A stretch of DNA of 22,522 bases from Bacteroidota bacterium (GTDB taxonomy: Bacteria; Bacteroidota; Bacteroidia; UKL13-3). Numbering within the stretch: position 1 is the first letter of the stretch; the number at the start of each line of letters is the position of its first letter. The notes under the pieces were generated by a model that was given only the letters and a program-made list of their open reading frames with translations, was not told where the DNA came from and did no database searches. The translations under genes and the position numbers were made by a program. Shown one piece after another: positions 16,813-22,522 of the stretch. Where the stretch lies: contig CANHRW010000005.1 in assembly GCA_947462865.1 (NCBI GenBank), positions 1 through 22,522 of the forward strand, read 5' to 3'.

Positions 16813-17765
16813 TTATAGAACTTATACTTTTGACAATAGTATTGTTTGCTATTGAGTTCACTTACATTAAAGTTTCACAACATTATAAAATAGTAGATTT
16901 ACCCAATGAAAGAAGTTCTCATCAAATCCCAACCATTAGAGGGGGAGGACTTGTATTTGTCATTGCATCATTTCTTTTTTTTCTTGTTCATCAATTTCAA
17001 TTTCCATATTTAATCCTTGCTGTTTTTATGGCTGGTTTTATTAGTTTTTGGGATGATGTGAAGTCACTTTCAAATAAAATCAGGTTCATATTTCATCTGG
17101 CCTCAATGTTATTGGTTTTTTGTGAATTGGATTTATTTGAGTTGGTTTCCCCTATTTATCTGGTTCTCGCTTTGGTTGTATTTATTGGCATTTTAAATGC
17201 CTACAACTTTATGGATGGAATCAATGGCATTACAGCATTGTACTCATTATCTATATTAATTCCTTTGATGTTAACAGAAGCAAATGAATCCATTCAAACA
17301 CTTCAATACTATTTAGTAGTTGCCATATTGGTGTTTTCTTTTTTCAATATTCGCAAGGTGGCTTTGGTATTTGCTGGTGATGTAGGAAGTATAGCAATGT
17401 CTTTGTTGATTGTTTATTTTATGATATTTAGAATTATTGAAACAACTAATTTCACACTCATAGGTTTACTCCTTGTTTATGGAATAGATACCATTTATAC
17501 CCTGATGTATAGAATAACTAAGCGTGAAAATATATTTAAAGCACATCGCCAACATTTATATCAATATTTAACCAATGAAGGTAAGTATTCGCATACTCAA
17601 ATTGCTTTCATCTATGCAATGTTACAGTCGGCCATTAATTTTTTATTACTCAATCAACAAGTTAATTGGTATTTATTTATTGGCTTAATAGCTGTATTAA
17701 GTATCATATACTGGAAACTTAAATGGAAATACATCAATTTATTAGCTAACCAATCAGCTGCATAA
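16809..17765 (+). CDS. Polyprenyl-phosphate sugar-1-phosphate transferase, WbpL/WecA (MraY) family
   Basis: This integral membrane enzyme starts glycan assembly by moving a HexNAc-1-phosphate from a UDP-sugar to undecaprenyl phosphate. Visible family motifs are DLPNERSSH (30-38) with PTIRGGG, the Asp pair WDDVKS (82-83), NFMDGINGI with Asp136, FAGDVGS with Asp191, and HRQHLYQYL with His246 and His249. About ten hydrophobic helices span the 318 residues. The DLPNERSSH form and short length suit the WbpL/WecA branch, not MraY, which has its own signature and lies in the cell-wall cluster. It is the last gene of the operon, overlapping the WbpV-like gene by four bases. Its stop codon runs into the shared palindromic terminator. 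Confidence 0.9.
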   Translation: MIIELILLTIVLFAIEFTYIKVSQHYKIVDLPNERSSHQIPTIRGGGLVFVIASFLFFLVHQFQFPYLILAVFMAGFISFWDDVKSLSNKIRFIFHLASMLLVFCELDLFELVSPIYLVLALVVFIGILNAYNFMDGINGITALYSLSILIPLMLTEANESIQTLQYYLVVAILVFSFFNIRKVALVFAGDVGSIAMSLLIVYFMIFRIIETTNFTLIGLLLVYGIDTIYTLMYRITKRENIFKAHRQHLYQYLTNEGKYSHTQIAFIYAMLQSAINFLLLNQQVNWYLFIGLIAVLSIIYWKLKWKYINLLANQSAA

Positions 17766-17795
17766 AAAAAGAGCACCAATTGGTGCTCTTTTTTT
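17764..17795. terminator. Perfect 32-bp palindromic bidirectional terminator
   Basis: The sequence is a perfect inverted repeat: seven A, GAGCACCAA, its complement, then seven T. It forms a GC-containing stem with a T-tract on either strand. It begins at the second base of the stop codon of the WbpL-like gene (+) and ends at the second base of the wzc stop (-), so both convergent genes use the same hairpin and each stop codon contributes to an arm. Confidence 0.92.
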
Positions 17796-20310
17796 ATATA
17801 CCTAGGAACTTTTTCCAGATAGGTTTTTTCTCTTGTTCAATTTCTCCATAGTTACCGTATCCATATCCGTATCCATAACCATATCCGTAACCATATCCAT
17901 ATCCATATCCATATCCATAGTTATTGCCATATCCATAACCATAAGAGCCATATCCATAACCATATACATTGGCAAAGTTGATATCATTAAACACCAAACC
18001 TACATTTTTCTCTTGTTCTTGACTGTAAATGTCATTGATCATATTCAAGTAGTTTTTTCTACTGATTCTTTGGCGTACCACGTACAAAATAATATCGGTA
18101 TGAGGCATTAAATCCAAACCATCAGCAACCAATCCAATTGGAGGTGTATCTAGCACGATAAAATCAAAATCAGATTTGAGTTCGGCAATTAAGTTTTTAA
18201 ACTCATCTGACATAATTAACTCAGAAGGGTTTGGAGGAGTCGGTCCGGCAGTAATGATACTTAAGTTGGGGGTTAAGGTATTCTGAATAATGTCTTTCTT
18301 ACCCACTTTACCAATTAAGTAATTGGTTAAACCTATGTGGTTATCCAATTTAAAATCTTGGAAAATTTTAGGCTTCCTTAAATCGACACCTATCAACAAT
18401 GTTTTGAATCCACCAATTGCTAAAACCGAAGCTAAGTTCATACTAATAAAGGTTTTTCCTTCTCCTGATACAGTAGAAGTGACCAATATTGTATTGCAAC
18501 CTGATTTGTTTTTGGTAATGAAATTCATGTTAGACCTCAAGTTCCTGAAACTTTCTGAAACCGCAGCTTTTGGATGGTTTGCAATTACTAAAGTTGATTT
18601 TTTATTGTTGTGAGGAATATTACCAACTATAGGAATTGAGGTGACTGATTGTAAAATACTGTGGTTGTTGATTCGGTTGTCAAAAAACTCTATAAAAAAG
18701 ATAATGACTAATGGTATTACCAATCCGAAAATGATTGAAAATAAATAATTCATTCCTGTTTTAGGAGATGTTTTCATAATCACTACAGCATTATCTACTA
18801 TTTTATTATCAGAAATATTAGCAGCACCAGCAATACCAGCTTCGGCTTTTTTCTCCAATAAATAAGTCAATAACTTGTCGTTTAGTTTGTATTTTCTTTC
18901 TATGTTCAACAGCTTTTGTTCTTTTTCAGGTAGGGTAGAAACCTGACCTTCGAATCCATTGATTCTAGAACTAATATCAGCAATTAAAATCTTTGAATTG
19001 TTCTGTATATTTTTAATGTTTTCAATGATAGTAGCCTTTATCAACTCAATTGATTTGTCTTTTTCAAGCAAAGCAGGATTGATTCTTTCCATGCTTTGTG
19101 TCAAGATGAGTTTTTCTGCATACAATTGAACCAATTTTGCAACCAGCTGATTCAATAATTGGTCTGGTATGCCCATTATACTAGGAGCTGCTAATTTATC
19201 TAAGTCTTTATTCTTGTGTAAATACTCATTTAAATAGGAATAATATTTGAGTTTAATTTCCTCTTCTGCTTTTTTCTTTTCTAAATCGTAGAGGTTTTCC
19301 ATCAAGTTCTTACCCTGAATGCTAATGTCAACTAATTTATTTTGAATCCTGAAATTTTGAAGTCTATCTTCAAAAAACTGTAAGGAATCTGTAATAGATA
19401 CTAAATATTTATCAATGAATGTAATGGTGTTGGTAGAAATTTGATTCTTGTCATACAATCCTTTTTGAATATAAGTTTCCATTAAAGTATTGATGAATTT
19501 AACATCCTTCTCTGGCCATAATCCTTCTTTAAAAATCTCCACAACACTGGTTTGTTTATTAATGGGTTTGATTTTAAAAGAGCCTGCATATTTGTTGACA
19601 AGAGACTTTCTAGAATTAAATACAAAAGCATATTCCTCCCCATATTGAATAGATTCTGGTAAGGTAATATAAATTCTAAAAGCATAACTGTTACCTTTTA
19701 CTAGTTCACCAATTTTGTATTTGCCTTCTTTCAGAATAAAAGGTACATTATAAAGTGTTTGTGTCCTTGGATCCAATACGACTGGTTTTGCTTCTTTGAC
19801 GTAGATGTTAAACTCACTTTCATTGATGAATTTAATCAAATAAGAAACACCATATGTTTGAACATGACTAGAATCTACTAATACGGTAAATGGACTGTTT
19901 GGATACAAGTCAATTTTTTTGATTTGACCTTTTAAAAAATAATCAATGTTGAAATCACAATTTTGAATGGTTTCATTGGTTACCATTCTAGAACTCATTA
20001 ATTGTATTTCGTTTTCAACATTCTTACTAGTATTTAATAATTGTAGGCCTTGAATAAAGTTGTCCATCCCTTCAAAACTGTTTCTTCCACCTTTTTCTTT
20101 GATTAGGAAGTAACCTTTCACCAAGTATTTCTCAGATGAGTATCTATTTACCATGAAGGCAATTAAGAAACTTATAATGATAGAAAGAATGTAGTAGGGG
20201 AGGTATCCAAGAAATTTACCTATGAGGGTTTTGAAATTTTTACTGGTATCAGAAGAATTTATTGGGGTAAATTCCTTAAAATCTTGCTTGTTCGTCATCG
20301 ATTCTTTCAT
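17794..20310 (-). CDS. wzc: Polysaccharide copolymerase / bacterial tyrosine kinase, Wzc type
   Basis: Wzc controls chain length and export of Wzx/Wzy-dependent polysaccharides by cycling tyrosine autophosphorylation. The 838 residues run in order: first membrane helix about 34-54, a large periplasmic Wzz-like and coiled-coil region, second helix about 521-543, then the cytosolic BY-kinase. ESFRNLR (586-592) is the EX2RX2R oligomerisation motif. Walker A is STVSGEGKT with Lys619, Walker A' is LIGVDLRKP with Asp643, and Walker B is FIVLDTPP with Asp721. The C-terminal tyrosine cluster (783-821) is extreme: 18 tyrosines, nearly all in Tyr-Gly pairs with an unbroken run of eleven, followed by a basic tail ending KKPIWKKFLGI. 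The ATG overlaps the wza stop (TAATG). An ATG five codons in is an alternative start. Confidence 0.94.
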   Translation of the reverse strand: MKESMTNKQDFKEFTPINSSDTSKNFKTLIGKFLGYLPYYILSIIISFLIAFMVNRYSSEKYLVKGYFLIKEKGGRNSFEGMDNFIQGLQLLNTSKNVENEIQLMSSRMVTNETIQNCDFNIDYFLKGQIKKIDLYPNSPFTVLVDSSHVQTYGVSYLIKFINESEFNIYVKEAKPVVLDPRTQTLYNVPFILKEGKYKIGELVKGNSYAFRIYITLPESIQYGEEYAFVFNSRKSLVNKYAGSFKIKPINKQTSVVEIFKEGLWPEKDVKFINTLMETYIQKGLYDKNQISTNTITFIDKYLVSITDSLQFFEDRLQNFRIQNKLVDISIQGKNLMENLYDLEKKKAEEEIKLKYYSYLNEYLHKNKDLDKLAAPSIMGIPDQLLNQLVAKLVQLYAEKLILTQSMERINPALLEKDKSIELIKATIIENIKNIQNNSKILIADISSRINGFEGQVSTLPEKEQKLLNIERKYKLNDKLLTYLLEKKAEAGIAGAANISDNKIVDNAVVIMKTSPKTGMNYLFSIIFGLVIPLVIIFFIEFFDNRINNHSILQSVTSIPIVGNIPHNNKKSTLVIANHPKAAVSESFRNLRSNMNFITKNKSGCNTILVTSTVSGEGKTFISMNLASVLAIGGFKTLLIGVDLRKPKIFQDFKLDNHIGLTNYLIGKVGKKDIIQNTLTPNLSIITAGPTPPNPSELIMSDEFKNLIAELKSDFDFIVLDTPPIGLVADGLDLMPHTDIILYVVRQRISRKNYLNMINDIYSQEQEKNVGLVFNDINFANVYGYGYGSYGYGYGNNYGYGYGYGYGYGYGYGYGYGYGNYGEIEQEKKPIWKKFLGI
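17846..17965. repeat. Hexanucleotide tandem array encoding the Wzc tyrosine tail
   Basis: Eighteen copies of a CCRTAN hexamer on the plus strand (each encoding Tyr-Gly or a variant on the minus strand) lie in 120 bp. Eleven are contiguous at 17855-17920, of which four in a row (17891-17914) are identical CCATAT. Short spacers (ttattg, gag, ttac) break the rest. Because the unit is six bases, gain or loss of copies keeps the reading frame and changes only tyrosine number. Confidence 0.93.
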
Positions 20311-21158
20311 TATTTAAGATTGTTCAATATGATGTAAGTATTCAATACCAATAAGAAAGTACTTAACAATGGTAACACGGCATTAATTGAACTTTGGAAG
20401 TTACTCAAGTTGCCAATTGAACGAGATTTAACAGGTTGTACATACAAAATGTCATTTGGTTGAATAAAATAATAATTTGATTTTATAATGTTTTTGTCTG
20501 TTAAATCTATTGGAATGAGTTTGTTTTCTCCATTTTCTTCACGAATCAGTGTAAGTTTGGTACGCATGGCTATTTCATTAACATCTCCAGCCATAGCTAA
20601 TGCTTCGAAAATGTTTAAATGATTTACCATGAAAAAGAATTGACCAGGTCTATTAACTGCTCCTAATATGCTAAACCTAAACTCAGCTAGCTTAACTTGT
20701 AGGAAAAAGTTTTTAAAATATTTAGAACCCTCATTATACATAAGCGTTTTTGCTTCTTCTATTGTTTTTCCTTTGATATTGATTTTACCTATATATGGCA
20801 AGGCCAAGTTTCCGTCTACATCTAATGAGTATCCCATTAAATAGAAAGGTGTCCCAGCTCCTCCTTGTGACATCATTTGCATGTTCATATTCGCACTAAA
20901 CAATGGATTGAATAACACATTCATTTTTTCGTCTTCAGTTACCATTCTAATGTATAAAATGTCGCCTGGTTTTAATCGGTATTCTTCAAAATTTGATTTG
21001 ATAGTTTCAATTTTTGAACTTTCTAGTGTTTGCTTACTTTGAAGGTAAATATATCTCTTATTGCCAATGCAACTAGACATTAAAAAGGTGAGTAAAATCA
21101 ATATTACTCCATTTTTTAAGGTTGAATTTAAATCAAGGTATTGCTTGTTAATTTTCAT
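20310..21158 (-). CDS. wza: Polysaccharide export lipoprotein, Wza type
   Basis: This is the outer-membrane export protein that works with Wzc. The 282 residues start with a signal peptide ending LMSSC, giving Cys30 as the likely lipid-anchored residue. The poly-export domain starts near 59 with YRLKPGDILYIRM and contains the typical GYSLDVDGNLALPYIGKINIKGKT stretch (in parts). An SLBB-like segment follows (FSILGAVNRPGQFFF, about 168-183), then DILYVQP near 240. The C-terminus is a hydrophobic segment (about 258-278), not the amphipathic helix of E. coli Wza. At 282 residues it is shorter than the E. coli protein, as is usual for Bacteroidota. It is the first gene of a two-gene unit and shares one base with wzc. 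Confidence 0.92.
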   Translation of the reverse strand: MKINKQYLDLNSTLKNGVILILLTFLMSSCIGNKRYIYLQSKQTLESSKIETIKSNFEEYRLKPGDILYIRMVTEDEKMNVLFNPLFSANMNMQMMSQGGAGTPFYLMGYSLDVDGNLALPYIGKINIKGKTIEEAKTLMYNEGSKYFKNFFLQVKLAEFRFSILGAVNRPGQFFFMVNHLNIFEALAMAGDVNEIAMRTKLTLIREENGENKLIPIDLTDKNIIKSNYYFIQPNDILYVQPVKSRSIGNLSNFQSSINAVLPLLSTFLLVLNTYIILNNLK

Positions 21159-21252
21159 TAGATTTGGTTGATTTATCGTCAGAAAGTGTTAAAATTTCAA
21201 TAAATCTTGCACATTTCTATTATTTGCAAATATATGTTTTCAATGGAATATT

Positions 21253-21260
21253 CAAAGCTA
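21253..21260 (-). promoter_or_regulatory. Candidate wza-wzc promoter
   Basis: TAGCTTTG on the minus strand matches the -7 consensus, about 95 bp before the wza ATG. No good -33 TTTG is found; an ATTG lies 25 bp upstream, which is long. It lies in a 14-base block (21248-21261) identical to the one at the candidate act promoter. It is only 4 bp from a plus-strand -7 element. Confidence 0.45.
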
Positions 21261-21264
21261 ATAA

Positions 21265-21272
21265 TATCTTTG
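21265..21272 (+). promoter_or_regulatory. Candidate promoter of the WbpB-like gene
   Basis: TATCTTTG on the plus strand matches TAnnTTTG exactly, with a T-run (21237-21240) 24 bp upstream as a poor -33 element. Transcription would start near 21279, about 50 bases before the TTG start codon at 21329. Confidence 0.5.
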
Positions 21273-21328
21273 TGGGCTTTGTTTTCAATGTATAATAGTG
21301 TAATCAACTTTAACAATTAATTTCCATT

Positions 21329-22360
21329 TTGAAAAGTAAGTTTTTCTGTGTGTTGGGTTTTGGTCATATTGGCAGGCGTCATGTTCAAGAGATATTAGCA
21401 CATCCGAATTGTGAATTATCAGCTATTGTTGAAAGTAATGCTGATCATTTTAATTCAGCTCAGGAATCATATGGAAAATTGGTTCAAGTTTTTCACTCCT
21501 TTTCTGATTTTATAGATGCTTCAGTTCATACTGATGTTGTTTCAATTTGTTTGCCCAATGGTTTACATGCTAAATATGCTGCTATTTGCTTAAAACAGGG
21601 TTTTGATGTGTTGGTTGAAAAGCCATTTTGTCTTACCACCATGGAAGGCAAAGATTTGATCCAATTGGCTGAATTGTTTAACCGCAAGATATTTGTGGTT
21701 AAGCAAAATCGCTTTTCGCCTTCAGTTTTGTGGATGAAATCCTTGATTGACACTAAAAAAATGGGCAAGATTCACATGGTTCAAATCAATTGTTTTTGGA
21801 ATCGAGATGCCAGATATTACACTAAAGGATCATGGAGGGGAACTAAACTAATGGATGGAGGGCCATTATATACTCAATTTTCTCATTTTATTGATATTAT
21901 GTATTGGTTGTTTGGAGACATCAATGATATCAATGCATCATTTCACAGGTTTAATCTGAATAGTCTATCAGAATTTGAAGATTCTGGGATCATTCATTTT
22001 AAGTTTTTAAATGAAGGTGTTGGTACATTTCAATATTCTACCGCAATTTGGAATACAAACTTTGAGAGCAGTATTACTGTAATTGGCGAATTAGGTACTG
22101 TAAAAATAGGAGGTCAATACATGAATAAAGTTGATTATTGCCATATTCAAGACTATACCATGCCCATTATCGATGACAATGTATTGCCTAACAATTATGG
22201 AGACTATCTAGGAAGTGCCTCCAATCATTTTTACATATATAATAATGTAGTGAGGTGTTTAAATGGGGTAGAACAAATTGCTATTGATGCTCAAGATGGG
22301 CTTAAAGTTGTAGAAATCATAGAAAAAATTCTTGAGTCAAATAAAAATTTAAAACAGTAA
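21329..22360 (+). CDS. Gfo/Idh/MocA oxidoreductase, WbpB/WlbA-like (TTG start)
   Basis: An NAD-dependent sugar oxidoreductase. VLGFGHIG gives the Rossmann glycines 10, 12 and 15. VEKPF holds the family EKP motif with Lys98. GGPLYTQFSHFIDI holds the probable catalytic His186. The 343-residue length fits. WbpB/WlbA oxidises C3 of UDP-GlcNAcA before transamination, and the neighbouring tviB-like gene could supply that substrate, so this is my preferred function. Other Gfo/Idh/MocA enzymes such as myo-inositol dehydrogenases share these motifs and cannot be excluded. The start must be TTG at 21329: an in-frame stop lies at 21311, no ATG follows it, and the Rossmann strand begins at residue 5. It is divergent from wza. 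Confidence 0.78.
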   Translation: MKSKFFCVLGFGHIGRRHVQEILAHPNCELSAIVESNADHFNSAQESYGKLVQVFHSFSDFIDASVHTDVVSICLPNGLHAKYAAICLKQGFDVLVEKPFCLTTMEGKDLIQLAELFNRKIFVVKQNRFSPSVLWMKSLIDTKKMGKIHMVQINCFWNRDARYYTKGSWRGTKLMDGGPLYTQFSHFIDIMYWLFGDINDINASFHRFNLNSLSEFEDSGIIHFKFLNEGVGTFQYSTAIWNTNFESSITVIGELGTVKIGGQYMNKVDYCHIQDYTMPIIDDNVLPNNYGDYLGSASNHFYIYNNVVRCLNGVEQIAIDAQDGLKVVEIIEKILESNKNLKQ

Positions 22361-22458
22361 CGAATGATTCATACAATATAAATGATACTTTGTTTGAAGT
22401 TCTAAATAATTTTTAGTACTTCATTTATAGGGTTTTGTATAAAAGGGTAACAAAAGAG

Positions 22459-22488
22459 TTGTAGTAGTAAATAAAAGTGGTAGCTTTG
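22459..22488 (+). promoter_or_regulatory. Candidate promoter for a gene beyond the right edge
   Basis: TTG (22459-22461) followed after 19 bp by TAGCTTTG (22481-22488) matches the Bacteroidota promoter pattern. It would start a transcript near 22495 reading out of the window. The -7 element is also the loop of a GTGG/CCAC stem (22477-22480 with 22489-22492), so it may equally be part of an RNA or DNA hairpin. Confidence 0.45.
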
Positions 22489-22522
22489 CCACCCCTTAAA
22501 TGAGAGAGTGAAAGAGGCAAAG

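Noticed and set aside
17846..17965. CRISPR or minisatellite without coding role
   Set aside because: The unit is only 6 bp with no spacers of CRISPR size, and it lies in frame within the wzc kinase tail, where a tyrosine cluster is expected.
17802..17987. Minus-strand Met-Asp repeat ORF of 61 residues inside wzc
   Set aside because: A different frame of the same hexamer array, overlapping a clear wzc coding frame.
17833..18111. 92-residue plus-strand ORF with an Ile-Ser repeat opposite the wzc 3' end
   Set aside because: It is the antisense reading of the Tyr-Gly hexamer array; the repeat forces open frames on several strands. No start signal or family resemblance is seen.

Overview
The window is AT-rich DNA from a member of the Bacteroidota. 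Three things point there: a complete alternative complex III operon (actABCDEF), promoter elements of the TAnnTTTG type instead of E. coli-like -35/-10 boxes, and genes without clear Shine-Dalgarno sequences, two of which need TTG starts. The sequence does not let me place it below phylum level.

Left part (1-10067) is core metabolism and respiration. A glutaryl-CoA dehydrogenase-type gene runs leftward off the edge, lacking only its last few codons. It is divergent from a small folB (dihydroneopterin aldolase). A bidirectional terminator separates folB from the convergent act operon, which is transcribed right to left as actA-B-C-D-E-F. Its products form the quinol:cytochrome c oxidoreductase that replaces cytochrome bc1: a heme-rich ActA, an iron-sulfur ActB, two NrfD-like membrane subunits (ActC, ActF), a small membrane subunit (ActD) and a monoheme lipoprotein (ActE). 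No terminal oxidase genes follow in the window.

Right part (10362-22522) is a surface polysaccharide locus in at least four transcription units. A WbpM/CapD-type membrane 4,6-dehydratase reads leftward and is divergent from a five-gene rightward operon: TviB/WbpO-type UDP-HexNAc 6-dehydrogenase, gmd, a GT2 glycosyltransferase, a WbpV-like 4-ketoreductase/epimerase and a WbpL/WecA-like polyprenyl-phosphate sugar transferase. That operon ends at a perfect 32-bp palindromic terminator shared with the convergent wza-wzc pair (outer-membrane export lipoprotein and BY-kinase copolymerase). A WbpB/WlbA-like oxidoreductase, divergent from wza, begins another unit that probably continues past the window.

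Together the locus suggests a glycan started on undecaprenyl phosphate with a 6-deoxy-HexNAc (WbpM + WbpV + WbpL), containing an N-acetylated uronic acid, perhaps 3-amino modified (TviB + WbpB), and a sugar derived from GDP-4-keto-6-deoxymannose (Gmd). Export would be Wzx/Wzy-like through Wza/Wzc. No flippase, polymerase or most glycosyltransferases are present, so the locus continues outside. I found no tRNA, rRNA, IS element or CRISPR array. No wholly new system is evident. The most unusual object is an 18-tyrosine Tyr-Gly tail on Wzc encoded by a hexanucleotide tandem repeat.
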